A stretch of DNA of 64,000 nt from assembly GCF_013761175.1 (NCBI RefSeq), contig NZ_JACDUR010000001.1, forward strand, positions 1,178,001 through 1,242,000, given 5' to 3'. The translations under genes and the position numbers were made by a program. The DNA comes from Nonomuraea soli (GTDB taxonomy: Bacteria > Actinomycetota > Actinomycetes > Streptosporangiales > Streptosporangiaceae). Of this stretch, positions 39,848-47,937 are shown piece after piece (the stretch's first letter is position 1; every line of letters begins with the position of its first letter). The notes under the pieces were generated by a model that was not told the origin of the DNA, made no database searches, and worked only from the letters and a program-made list of their open reading frames with translations.

Positions 39848-41062
39848 GTGGAGCGACATCACGCCCCCCGGCGCCCCAGCCGATCGGCCAGGGCGCGCCC
39901 CCTGCTGTGGGCCCAGGTGGCCGTGCTGGCCGCGGGCCTGGGGTGTGTGGCCACCGGCCTGCTGCCGATGGCCGAGGCGCAGGCGAGCATGGTGCGCATC
40001 GCCCCCATCCTGCTGTTCCTGACCGGGGTGCTGGTGCTGGCCGAGCTGACCAAGCAGGCCGGGGTGTTCCAGCTGATCGCCGCGAGGCTCGCCTGGCTGG
40101 CGGGGGGCAGCTACCTGGCGCTCTTCCTGCTGTGCTCGATCTTCGTCGCCCTGGTCACCATGTTCCTCAACCGTGACACCGCGGCGGCACTGCTCACCCC
40201 GGTCCTGCTGGCGCTGGCGCCCAAGGCGCGCATCAAGGTGCTGCCGGTGGCGATCATGTCGGTGTGGCTGGCCGACACCGCGAGCCTGCTGCTGCCGGTC
40301 TCCAACCTCACGAACCTGCTCGCGATGAACCGCCTCGGGCTGAGCACGCACGAGTTCGCCGCTCGGATGTGGGTGCCGCAGGTGGTGTCGCTGACGGTGT
40401 CGATGTCGTTCCTGTGGCTGCTGTACTGGCGGCGGGGCAGACGTCAGGCCGACCGCTACACGCCCCCGGAGCCCGAGCGGCCCGCGGACCGGGTGCTGTT
40501 CGGCGCGGCGGCCCTGGCCTGCGCTCTGTTCGTGGTGCTGGTGCTCGCCAACGTGAGCGTGCACGTGGCCGCGCTGGTGGCGGTGACGATCGTCGTGGCG
40601 GCCTTCGCGGCCAGGGCTCGGGAGAAGCTGACCTGGGGGCTGATCCCCTGGCAGTTGCTGATCTTCGTGACGGGCCTCTTCCTCGTCGTGCCGACCCTGG
40701 GCCTGCACGGGCTCGACACGATGATGCGCTGGCTGATCGGGGCGGAGGGCGGGGCGGAGGGCGCCTTCAGGGCGGCGGCCGCGGGGGCGGCGTTGTCGAA
40801 CCTGGTGATCAACCTTCCGGCGTACGTGGCCGGGGAGCACGCGTTGGCGGGGGCCGGCACGGATCAGCTGCTGGCGTTGCTGGTCGGGACGAACGTGGGG
40901 CCGATCATCACGCCGTGGGCGTCGTTGTCGACTCTCATCTGGTTCGAGTACATCAGGCGTCATCGGGTGACGATCTCGGTTCGTTCGTTCATGCTGGCGG
41001 GAGCGCTCCTCGCCGCGGGAGCCGTGCCCGCCACCGTCGTCGCGCTGCTCCTGACCACCTGA
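39848..41062 (+). CDS. SLC13/ArsB-NhaD superfamily permease, paralogue 1
   Basis: A 404-residue transporter with about ten helices. The halves share the re-entrant motifs of the ion-transporter superfamily: FLNRDTAAALLTPVLLAL and LLLPVSNLTNLLAMN in the first half, and the counterpart ALSNLVINLPAYVAG and GTNVGPIITPWAS in the second. Such proteins move arsenite, sodium/proton or dicarboxylates; the substrate here cannot be read. It is paralogous to the protein at 44474 in all these motifs. Start uncertain (GTG at 39848 or 39839). Confidence 0.82.
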   Translation: MERHHAPRRPSRSARARPLLWAQVAVLAAGLGCVATGLLPMAEAQASMVRIAPILLFLTGVLVLAELTKQAGVFQLIAARLAWLAGGSYLALFLLCSIFVALVTMFLNRDTAAALLTPVLLALAPKARIKVLPVAIMSVWLADTASLLLPVSNLTNLLAMNRLGLSTHEFAARMWVPQVVSLTVSMSFLWLLYWRRGRRQADRYTPPEPERPADRVLFGAAALACALFVVLVLANVSVHVAALVAVTIVVAAFAARAREKLTWGLIPWQLLIFVTGLFLVVPTLGLHGLDTMMRWLIGAEGGAEGAFRAAAAGAALSNLVINLPAYVAGEHALAGAGTDQLLALLVGTNVGPIITPWASLSTLIWFEYIRRHRVTISVRSFMLAGALLAAGAVPATVVALLLTT

Positions 41063-41124
41063 CGCCCGCTCCCGACCGCCTGAGCCTCACCCCGACAGCC
41101 CCGCCCATCCAAGGAGGTTCGCTG

Positions 41125-42033
41125 GTGAAGTCGCCCGGCTGGTTCCGCCGCATGACCCGCGCCCAGCTCGGCTGGGCGTTGTTCGGCCTGATCGTGCTGG
41201 GAGGAGTGATCGCCCTCGGCTCGGGCGACATCTACAAGATCTACAAAGCTGACGAGTCCTTCGTCGCCGGCTCGATGCTGGCCTTCACCGGCTTCTGCTT
41301 CGGCCGCGCCTTCTCCCGCCGGGGGATCGATGACGCGCGGGCGATGGTTCACCAGGGCGAACGGTCCGAGCTCGCTGAGGAGCTGGCCGAGGAGTTCGCC
41401 AGACGGCTGAACGCCCGCCAGGCGTTCCCCGAGCTCCGGGAGGCGCGGCTGCACATCGCCGCCGAGGTGAGGAAGGCGACCGAGAACTACGACGCGCTCG
41501 CCAAGGACCCGCGCTCCTACGAGCAGGTCACCGAGATCCGCAACCGCCTGATCAACCTCGACCGCTCGCTGGCCGCGCTCGTCAGGCTGGAGCTGGCGAT
41601 GACCTCGGGGGCGGGCAGCTCCTACGTCTTCGACCCCGGCGACGTCTCTCACCTGGAAGCCGCCCAGCGCGACACCCGGGAGGCCGTACAACGCGGCCTG
41701 GACGCGTTCGTCCCCCTGTCGGAGCTGGTGCCGTACACGACCGCTGACGCGTTGTGGGGCGCCTTCAGCGTGCTGTGGTCCGACACCCTGAAGGCGCTGC
41801 GTGACGTCGAGTCCCTGATGGTGGGATGCTTCGCCCATCCGCCGCTGGGAGCCCTGGTGACCGTGCGCGGGTACCTGAGCGCCGCGCTGGCGCGATCGGA
41901 GGAGCTGCAAATGATCATCAAGGAGCGGCAGCTGCAGATCCCGCCGGCGTTGCAGACGATGAACACGGACCTGGCCAACGCGCTGCACCGGCTCCAGGAC
42001 GTGGGACTCGGGCGGCTTCCCGCCGGTGGGTGA
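41125..42033 (+). CDS. Membrane-anchored coiled-coil protein of unknown function
   Basis: A 302-residue protein I do not recognise. Two hydrophobic segments (about residues 14-33 and 46-62) are followed by a long helical, charged cytoplasmic part (AELAEEFARRL, RSYEQVTEIRNRL, LARSEELQMIIKERQ). The GTG at 41125 has AAGGAGG upstream, which decides the start. It follows the permease by 62 bases and may be cotranscribed with it. Confidence 0.65.
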   Translation: MKSPGWFRRMTRAQLGWALFGLIVLGGVIALGSGDIYKIYKADESFVAGSMLAFTGFCFGRAFSRRGIDDARAMVHQGERSELAEELAEEFARRLNARQAFPELREARLHIAAEVRKATENYDALAKDPRSYEQVTEIRNRLINLDRSLAALVRLELAMTSGAGSSYVFDPGDVSHLEAAQRDTREAVQRGLDAFVPLSELVPYTTADALWGAFSVLWSDTLKALRDVESLMVGCFAHPPLGALVTVRGYLSAALARSEELQMIIKERQLQIPPALQTMNTDLANALHRLQDVGLGRLPAGG

Positions 42034-42050
42034 GCGGGCCGGATGATGAG

Positions 42051-42065
42051 TAGGGTGGCCGCGTG
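42051..42065 (+). promoter_or_regulatory. -10 box TAGGGT, leaderless start of GNAT gene
   Basis: TAGGGT at 42051-42056, six bases before the GTG at 42063, with no ribosome-binding site. Confidence 0.45.
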
Positions 42066-42548
42066 GCGCACATGACGCGGATCGAACAGGCCCTGCCGGG
42101 CGACGCCGGCGAGATCCTCACCCTCACCAGGGCCGCCTACGTCAGCGAGGCCCAGCTGTACGGCGACCCGTTCATCCCGCCCCTGGTCGAGTCGCTCGAG
42201 CAGGTCCGCAAGTCCATCGAGACCGGCATCGTGTTCACCGCGCGCGACGGCACGCGCGTCGTGGGTGCGGTCCGCGCCCGGATGGCGGGCACGACCTGCC
42301 TGGTCGGACGCCTGGTGGTGGCGCCCGACGCGCAGCGGCGCGGCATCGCGACGGCGCTGCTGGGCCACCTGCACGAGCGGTGCCCGGACGCCGAGGCGTT
42401 CGACCTGTTCACCGGCCACCTGTCCGAGGGCAACCTGAGGCTCTACCGGAAGCTCGGTTACCGCGAGACGCACCGCGAGCGTATGGACGACCACCTCACG
42501 CTGGTCCACCTGAGGCGAGTGCGACCCGGCGATGGTGGAGGCCGATGA
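42063..42548 (+). CDS. GNAT-family N-acetyltransferase
   Basis: A 161-residue acetyltransferase. The acetyl-CoA loop is VAPDAQRRGIATALLGH (Q/RxxGxG/A pattern), followed by the C-terminal LYRKLGYRETHRE strand-helix of the fold. Substrate unknown. GTG at 42063, or ATG at 42072. The 3' end overlaps the end of the convergent aminotransferase gene by 53 bases, which is long; both frames look real there. Confidence 0.85.
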   Translation: MAHMTRIEQALPGDAGEILTLTRAAYVSEAQLYGDPFIPPLVESLEQVRKSIETGIVFTARDGTRVVGAVRARMAGTTCLVGRLVVAPDAQRRGIATALLGHLHERCPDAEAFDLFTGHLSEGNLRLYRKLGYRETHRERMDDHLTLVHLRRVRPGDGGGR

Positions 42549-43656
42549 CCGGCGTCTCCAGCGGGGTCCCGGCGTACAGGTAGTGGGTCATGCCGAGCAG
42601 CAGCCGCCGCACGTCGGGGCTGGGCCGTACGACCAGGCGCAGGAACTGGCTGGTGGTCCCGAGCTTGTTGCCGCACTCGCGCACGTGCACGTTGTGCCGT
42701 TCGAGCAGGTGGTCGCGCAGCTGCACCCCGTCGTGGCCGTCGGGCAGCTTGACCAGCAGGAAGTTGCCCTGGGAGGCGAAGACCGTCAGCCCCGGCATGG
42801 CTCCGAGCTGCTGGAGCATGATGTGCCGGTCCTGCGCCAGGCGGCGCAGGCTGTCGCGGTAGTCCGCCAGGTGCTCCTTGAGCATGAAGACGACGACCTC
42901 GGCGAAGGAGTTGAGGTTCCACTTGGGCAGCGCGCCGCGGATGCGCCCGGCCAGGGCGGGGTTGGCGATCAGGTAGCCGAAGCGGATGCCGTGCAGGCCG
43001 AAGTTCTTGCCGAGGCTGCGCAGGACGATCACGTTGGGCCGCACCGCGGCCTCTCCGGCCAGCCCCGGGTACGGCTCGGCGTCGACGAAGTCGCCGAACG
43101 ACTCGTCGACGATGACCAGGTCGAGGTCGATGAGCCGGTCGAGCAGCCGCACCACCTCGTGCCTGGGCAGATAGCCGCCGTCGGGGTTGTTGGGGTTGCA
43201 GATCACGGCCACCCGCGAGCCGCGTGAGCGGATGAACCGCACGTAGTCGTCGACGTCGAGGGTGAAGTTGCGGCTCTCCAGCAGGGGGTACATGTCGACC
43301 CGCTTGCCGGTCTCCAGGGGCTGGTCGGTCCAGCGGCCGAAGGTCGGGATGGGGATGGCCAGCGATTCGCGCACGAGCAGGTGGTCGATCCAGGTGATGA
43401 GCTCGGTGGAGCCGTTGCCCATGACCACGGTGCGGGGGTTGAGCCCGAGGGTGGCGCTGAGCTCGGCGGCGATGGTCTCGGAGTCGCTCGGGTAGTACTT
43501 GAGGATCGCCTCCAGGTTGCCGCCCAGCGTGTCGAAGATCTCGGGTGTGGGGAAGTACGGGTTGCACGGGATGCAGAAATCCACCGGCGCCTGCTGCCCC
43601 GGTGCCTCGCGCACCAGCGAGAAGTGGGAACGGCTGTGTGCCTGTGCCAGGTCCAA
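42496..43656 (-). CDS. Class I/II PLP-dependent aminotransferase, histidinol-phosphate aminotransferase-like
   Basis: A 386-residue fold-type I aminotransferase related to HisC/CobD. The PLP lysine is in LRSLGKNFGLHGIRFGYL; CNPNNPDG and IVDESFGDFVD are the pyridine-ring contacts; the N-terminus has IPCNPYFPTPEIFD. Start is TTG at 43656 with GGAGG five bases upstream. It is not next to his or cob genes, so it may be a secondary aromatic or histidinol-phosphate transaminase. Its last 25 or so residues (after MTHYLYAG) look extended. Confidence 0.85.
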   Translation of the reverse strand: MDLAQAHSRSHFSLVREAPGQQAPVDFCIPCNPYFPTPEIFDTLGGNLEAILKYYPSDSETIAAELSATLGLNPRTVVMGNGSTELITWIDHLLVRESLAIPIPTFGRWTDQPLETGKRVDMYPLLESRNFTLDVDDYVRFIRSRGSRVAVICNPNNPDGGYLPRHEVVRLLDRLIDLDLVIVDESFGDFVDAEPYPGLAGEAAVRPNVIVLRSLGKNFGLHGIRFGYLIANPALAGRIRGALPKWNLNSFAEVVVFMLKEHLADYRDSLRRLAQDRHIMLQQLGAMPGLTVFASQGNFLLVKLPDGHDGVQLRDHLLERHNVHVRECGNKLGTTSQFLRLVVRPSPDVRRLLLGMTHYLYAGTPLETPVIGLHHRRVALASGGPA

Positions 43657-43788
43657 CGCGACCTCCGAGATGAGCCCGTCCGTTATGCGGGGATACGCGG
43701 GAGCCGTTGAGAAGGTTCAACCTGGTTGGCAAGCGCTTTCCCGAGGGGTGGCGGCGGCACCTTCACCGGCGCGGTGAGGGTTCGCCTA

Positions 43789-43804
43789 TAGGCTTGCCTC
43801 TGTG
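43789..43804 (+). promoter_or_regulatory. -10 box TAGGCT, leaderless start of coaE
   Basis: TAGGCT at 43789-43794 then seven bases and the GTG start codon; no ribosome-binding site. Confidence 0.5.
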
Positions 43805-44401
43805 CTGAAAGTAGGTCTCACCGGAGGAATCGGGTCGGGTAAGAGCGAGGTCGCCAGGCGGCTGGCCGAGCGGGGCGCGGTCGTCATCGACGCCGACAAG
43901 ATCGCCCGCGAGGTGGTCGAGCCCGGCACCCCGGGCCTGGCCCGCGTGGTGGCGTCCTTCGGCACCGAGGTGCTGCACCCCGACGGCTCGCTCAACCGCG
44001 AGAAGCTCGGCTCGATCGTCTTCGCCGACCCCGAGCGCCTGGCCACGCTCAACGGCATCGTCCACCCGCTCGTCGGCGAGCGGGTGGGCCTGCTGCAGAG
44101 CCAGGCGGCCGATGACGCGATCGTCGTCTACGACGTGCCGCTGCTGACGGAGAACAAGCTGGCGCCGCTGTACGAGGTGGTCGTCGTGGTCGACGCCTCG
44201 GAGGCCACCCGCATCGCCCGCCTGGCCGAGCATCGCGGCATGGCGGGGGAGGAGGCGCGGGCGCGCATCGCCGCCCAGGCGACGCGCGAGGAGCGGCTCG
44301 CGGTGGCCGACGTGGTGATCTCCAACGAGGGCTCCCTCGAGGAGCTCGAACGACAGGTCTCCGAGCTCTGGGAGCGGCTGACCGCACGGGCACGGGCGTG
44401 A
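43802..44401 (+). CDS. coaE: Dephospho-CoA kinase
   Basis: Phosphorylates dephospho-CoA to coenzyme A, the last step of CoA synthesis. The 199-residue protein begins [20 protein letters not shown] with the P-loop at residues 8-15, then [20 protein letters not shown] and the lid region [10 protein letters not shown]. It lacks the C-terminal UPF0157 extension seen in some mycobacterial enzymes. The final 28 bases, including the stop, are repeated 60 bp downstream. Confidence 0.96.
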   Translation: MLKVGLTGGIGSGKSEVARRLAERGAVVIDADKIAREVVEPGTPGLARVVASFGTEVLHPDGSLNREKLGSIVFADPERLATLNGIVHPLVGERVGLLQSQAADDAIVVYDVPLLTENKLAPLYEVVVVVDASEATRIARLAEHRGMAGEEARARIAAQATREERLAVADVVISNEGSLEELERQVSELWERLTARARA

Positions 44402-44462
44402 GGTAACTCGCGGCGGCGGCCTCAGCAGCGAAGACGGCTGACCGCACGCGCGCGGGCGTGAG
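44376..44462 (+). repeat. Duplicated coaE 3' end
   Basis: The 27-base sequence starting CGGCTGACCGCACG and ending GGGCGTGAG occurs at 44376 (coaE codons plus stop) and again at 44436, exactly 60 bp later, with two mismatches. The second copy is untranslated. Confidence 0.85.
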
Positions 44463-44473
44463 AGCATGCCGCT

Positions 44474-45631
44474 GTGCGGTGGCGGCTGAGCTTTCTCGAC
44501 GGGGTGGCCGTGGGGCTGCCGGTGCTGGGCGTACTGCTCGTCCTCGTGGGCCTGTTACCCGTCGAGGACGTGGTCGAGAGCCTGGACGAGGTCGTCCCGC
44601 TGCTGGGTTTCCTGACCGGCCTGATGGTGCTGGCCGCGCTCAGCGCCAGGGCGCAGGTCTTCGACGCGGTCGCGGCCCGCCTGGCGGTCCTGGGCCGGGG
44701 CAACTACGCGCTGCTGTTCGCGGCGAGCGCGGGGTTCGCCACGGTGGTCACGATCTTCCTCAACCTCGACACGACGGCGGTCCTGCTCACCCCCGTCCTG
44801 CTGGCCCTGGCGGCCAGGTCGGGCATCTCGCCGCTGCCCCTGGCCATGACGACCCTCTGGCTGTCGGCTGCGGCCAGCCTGCTGCTGCCGGTCTCCAACC
44901 TGACGAACCTGCTCGCCACCGACAAGATCCACCTGTCGGCCGCCGAGTTCGCGCGGCTCATGCTCGTGCCGCAGGCGGCCGTCCTGGCCGTCACGCTGGT
45001 CCTGCTGTGGGTGATGTTCTGGCGGCTGGCCAGGCGCGGCGAGCGCCGCTACGAGCCCCGGCCGCCCGAGCGGGTCGCCGACCGGGTCACCCTGACCGCC
45101 TCCGCCGTGGCCTGTCTGCTGTTCGCCGCCGCGATCGTCGCCGGGGCCGAGGCCTGGCTGGCCGCCCTGTCCGCCGCCGCGATCGTCGTCGTGGTCTTCG
45201 TCGTGCGCGACCGCTCGGCGCTGTCGTGGTCGCTGATCCCGTGGCGGCTGCTCGGCCTGGTCGCCGGCCTGACCCTGATCGTCCCGGCCCTGGCGGCGTA
45301 CGGCCTGGCCGACCTCATGGCGGCGCTCGTCGGCGACGACCGGGCGCGCACCGCCGCCACCGGGCTGGTGCTGGCCAACGCCGTCAACGGCCTGCCCGCC
45401 TACCTGGCCGTGCAGCTCGCCGTCCCGGTCGGGCGGCCCGAGCAGCTGGCCGTCCTGCTGGCCGCGGTCAACGCAGGGGCGGTGATCACCCCCTGGGCCT
45501 CGACGACGACGCTGCTGTGGCTGGAGAGCTGCCGGCGGTACGGCGTGAGCGTGCCGCTGGGGCGGTTCATGGCCTCGGGGCTCGTCCTGGCCGTCGCGGT
45601 CACGGTCACCGCGGTCCTGGTCACCGGATAA
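44474..45631 (+). CDS. SLC13/ArsB-NhaD superfamily permease, paralogue 2
   Basis: A 385-residue transporter with about ten helices and the same paired motifs as the protein at 39848: FLNLDTTAVLLTPVLLALA, LLLPVSNLTNLLATDK, and in the second half LVLANAVNGLPAYLA and NAGAVITPWAS. Start GTG at 44474, weakly supported. Codon 28 is TTA (44555-44557), rare in such genomes. The substrate is not known. It directly precedes the protealysin-type protease. Confidence 0.82.
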   Translation: MRWRLSFLDGVAVGLPVLGVLLVLVGLLPVEDVVESLDEVVPLLGFLTGLMVLAALSARAQVFDAVAARLAVLGRGNYALLFAASAGFATVVTIFLNLDTTAVLLTPVLLALAARSGISPLPLAMTTLWLSAAASLLLPVSNLTNLLATDKIHLSAAEFARLMLVPQAAVLAVTLVLLWVMFWRLARRGERRYEPRPPERVADRVTLTASAVACLLFAAAIVAGAEAWLAALSAAAIVVVVFVVRDRSALSWSLIPWRLLGLVAGLTLIVPALAAYGLADLMAALVGDDRARTAATGLVLANAVNGLPAYLAVQLAVPVGRPEQLAVLLAAVNAGAVITPWASTTTLLWLESCRRYGVSVPLGRFMASGLVLAVAVTVTAVLVTG

Positions 45632-45724
45632 TCACCTTTCCGGCTTCGGACAAGCACCGGCGCGCCGCATCAAAAGCGGAGATCGTGGATCCACCAGCTG
45701 TCAGCCGACCCAGGGAGGGAACCC

Positions 45725-46756
45725 ATGCTCTGCTCGATCGTCCCGCCGGACCTGCTGCTCGACCTCGGCGTCGACGCCCGCCAGCTGGAGCAGGCGAGCG
45801 TCATCCGCACCCAGCGCACGCTGCTGGCGGCCGCCCAGCGCAGCCTCAACCTCCGCCTCACCCTCGACGAGGAGGCGCCCGGCCTGCTGCGCACCATCTA
45901 CGACGCCGGGCACGGCTCGTTCGGCAGCCTGCCGGGGGTCAAGGTGCGCGGCGAGCACGACCCGGCCACCACCGACGAGGCGGTCAACGACGCCTTCGAC
46001 AACGCCGGCCGTACCTACGCCTTCTACAAGGAGATCTTCGACCGCGACAGCATGGACGACCGGGGCATGGAGCTCGTCTCGTCCGTGCACTTCGAGACCG
46101 ACCACAACAACGCCTACTGGAACGGCTTCCAGATGATCTACGGCGACGGCGACGGCGAGGTCTTCCTGCGCGGTTGTTTCCCGAAGCTGCTCGACGTGGT
46201 GGCGCACGAGCTCACCCACGGGGTCACCGACTTCACCGCCGGGCTCGTCTACAGCAAGCAGCCAGGCGCGCTCAACGAGTCGTTCTCCGACGTCATGGGG
46301 GCGCTGGCCACGCAGTACGCCCTGGGCCAGACGGCCGACCAGGCCGACTGGCTGATCGGCAAGGGCTGCTTCGGCCCGGCGATCGCCGGTGAGGCCCTGC
46401 GCTCGATGAAGCAGCCGGGCAGCGCCCACCCGCACGACCGCCAGCCCGCGCACATGCGCGACTACCTCGACCTGCCCGACGACGGCGACCCGCGCAACGA
46501 CCACGGCGGCGTGCACCTCAACTCGGGCATCCCCAACCACGCCTTCTACCTGGCCGCGACCGCCCTGGGCGGATACGCCTGGGAGCGGGCGGGAAGGATC
46601 TGGTATGTCACACTGACGGAACGGCTGGGACCGGTGTCGCAGTTCGACGACGTGGTGGAGGCGACCGTGGCGGTGGCGGGGGAGTTGTACCAGGCGGACT
46701 CCGACGAGCAGAAGGCCGTGCGGAGCGCCTGGCAGCAGGTGGGCCTGCTGCCGTGA
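45725..46756 (+). CDS. Protealysin-like M4 metalloprotease (no signal peptide)
   Basis: A 343-residue thermolysin-family protease. Zinc site HELTH at 161-165 with the third ligand Glu185 in NESFSD, and the catalytic His264 in GGVHLNSG. Instead of a signal peptide and long propeptide it has a short N-terminal segment (residues 1-50) beginning CSIVPPDLLLDLG, the PP-x-L pattern of protealysin propeptides, so it should be made and matured inside the cell. ATG at 45725 has GGGAGGG upstream. The stop overlaps the start of an emfourin-like inhibitor gene, the same arrangement as the Serratia protealysin operon. Confidence 0.9.
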   Translation: MLCSIVPPDLLLDLGVDARQLEQASVIRTQRTLLAAAQRSLNLRLTLDEEAPGLLRTIYDAGHGSFGSLPGVKVRGEHDPATTDEAVNDAFDNAGRTYAFYKEIFDRDSMDDRGMELVSSVHFETDHNNAYWNGFQMIYGDGDGEVFLRGCFPKLLDVVAHELTHGVTDFTAGLVYSKQPGALNESFSDVMGALATQYALGQTADQADWLIGKGCFGPAIAGEALRSMKQPGSAHPHDRQPAHMRDYLDLPDDGDPRNDHGGVHLNSGIPNHAFYLAATALGGYAWERAGRIWYVTLTERLGPVSQFDDVVEATVAVAGELYQADSDEQKAVRSAWQQVGLLP

Positions 46757-47040
46757 AGGTGACGGTAGTGCAGGGAGGCGGATTCGGCGGCCTGGTGCTC
46801 ACCACCACCGCCGACACCGCCGCCATGCCCCTCGACGACGCCATCAGGGTGCGCGAGGCGGCACGCGGCTTCTTCGACCTCCCGGCCGTCGTGGGCGGGC
46901 CGGGACACGCCGACCAGCTGCTCACCGAGATCACCGTGGAGGACGACGAGGGCAAGAGCCACACGGTGCGCTTCGCCCAGGACGAGCGGCTGGGAAACCT
47001 GGCCGCGCTGGTCCGCGCCGCGGGCAGGCCCGGCGGATGA
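46753..47040 (+). CDS. Emfourin-like protealysin inhibitor
   Basis: A 95-residue protein starting KVTVVQGGGFGGLV, with a helix (LDDAIRVREAARGFF) and a C-terminal strand pattern like emfourin, the small proteinaceous inhibitor encoded next to protealysin in Serratia. The GTG overlaps the protease stop (GTGA), so the two are coupled and inhibitor is made whenever protease is. It would keep the intracellular protease silent. The family call rests on this context plus the N-terminal pattern. Confidence 0.78.
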   Translation: MKVTVVQGGGFGGLVLTTTADTAAMPLDDAIRVREAARGFFDLPAVVGGPGHADQLLTEITVEDDEGKSHTVRFAQDERLGNLAALVRAAGRPGG

Positions 47041-47156
47041 CACCCGACGATCCCGAGCGGCGTGAGCTCCTGCTCGACGCCGCCCGGCATGTCGTGAGCG
47101 ACCCCTGCCCCTCCCCGCGCGGCCTGAGCGGCCGCCTGCCGTACCCCTGGGGCTAG
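47037..47156 (+). CDS. 39-residue ORF coupled to the emfourin gene
   Basis: An ATG overlapping the emfourin stop (ATGA) opens a 39-codon frame: acidic helix-like start (TPDDPERRELLLDAARHVV) and a Pro/Gly tail with one cysteine, ending LPYPWG. I know no family. Coupling by ATGA, the amphipathic N-terminus and its end only four bases into the convergent Spo0M-like gene suggest it is translated as the third member of the protease operon. It could also be chance. Confidence 0.45.
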   Translation: MTPDDPERRELLLDAARHVVSDPCPSPRGLSGRLPYPWG

Positions 47157-47926
47157 AACCAGCCGCGGTGCCGCGCCATCGCCTCCAGGCCCCGCTGGAG
47201 GGCCTGGTCGGCGGTGGCGGGCGGGTCGGTGTAGCGGACGGTGAAGCGGTTGTACGCGTCGTGGCCCGAGCTCAGGAAACCGCCGCGCTTGTCGGCCTCC
47301 AGGATGACGTCCATCTGCGCGGGACCGGCGATGAAGGTCAGCTCCAGCTCGTTGAAGTAGCGCCGCCAGTCGCCGCCCGCGTAGTACTCGATCTCCTGGA
47401 AGAACGGCATCGTCGAGCCGTACAGCGTGCCGCGCTCAAGGTCGGCCTTCTTGAAGTGGAAGCCCATCCGGTCGAGCGCCGCGATGACGTACTCCTGCAC
47501 GGGCAGCGGGTTGACGAACAGCGGGTCGAGGTCGCCCTTGTCGAGCGCGCCCGCCAGGGCCAGCTCGGTCTGCACGCCCAGGCGCATGCCGTGCAGCGGG
47601 TGGCCGCCGATCGCGCTGATCGGGGTCTCCCACGGCATCGGGATCTCGAACGGCTGGCTGTGCGCCGCCCCCGCGGCCAGCTGGAACGATCCGGCCACCT
47701 GCTGGCGCAGGAAGCTGTAGGTCGACTTGTACTCGTTGTCGCCGCTTTCCACCTCGACGACGGCGGTCAGGTCGATGAAGATGCCCTCGACCTTGTAGTC
47801 GGAGCTGCCGCCGCGGAAGTTGACCACTCCGCGCAGCAGCTCACCCGGGCGGACGCTGGTGCCGCTCAGGACCGTGTCGACTTCGACGCCCGCCCCGAAG
47901 GCGGCCATCAGCTTGCGAAACACCAT
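47153..47926 (-). CDS. Spo0M-like sporulation-control protein (arrestin fold)
   Basis: A 257-residue member of the Spo0M family, two beta-sandwich domains of arrestin type. It begins FRKLMAAFGAGVEVDTVL and contains GGSSDYKVEGIFIDL, FEIPMPWETPIS and GLEAMARHRGWF at the end, all typical. In Bacillus, Spo0M influences sporulation and cell division and interacts with cytoskeletal partners. ATG at 47926 has AGGAGA seven bases upstream. It is the last gene of an operon with two SPFH proteins, 11 bases after the second. Confidence 0.9.
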   Translation of the reverse strand: MVFRKLMAAFGAGVEVDTVLSGTSVRPGELLRGVVNFRGGSSDYKVEGIFIDLTAVVEVESGDNEYKSTYSFLRQQVAGSFQLAAGAAHSQPFEIPMPWETPISAIGGHPLHGMRLGVQTELALAGALDKGDLDPLFVNPLPVQEYVIAALDRMGFHFKKADLERGTLYGSTMPFFQEIEYYAGGDWRRYFNELELTFIAGPAQMDVILEADKRGGFLSSGHDAYNRFTVRYTDPPATADQALQRGLEAMARHRGWF

Positions 47927-47937
47927 GGGGTTCTCTC

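Noticed and set aside
46753..47040. Antitoxin of a toxin-antitoxin pair with the preceding gene
   Set aside because: The preceding gene is a full M4 protease with protealysin features and the small protein fits the emfourin inhibitor pattern better.
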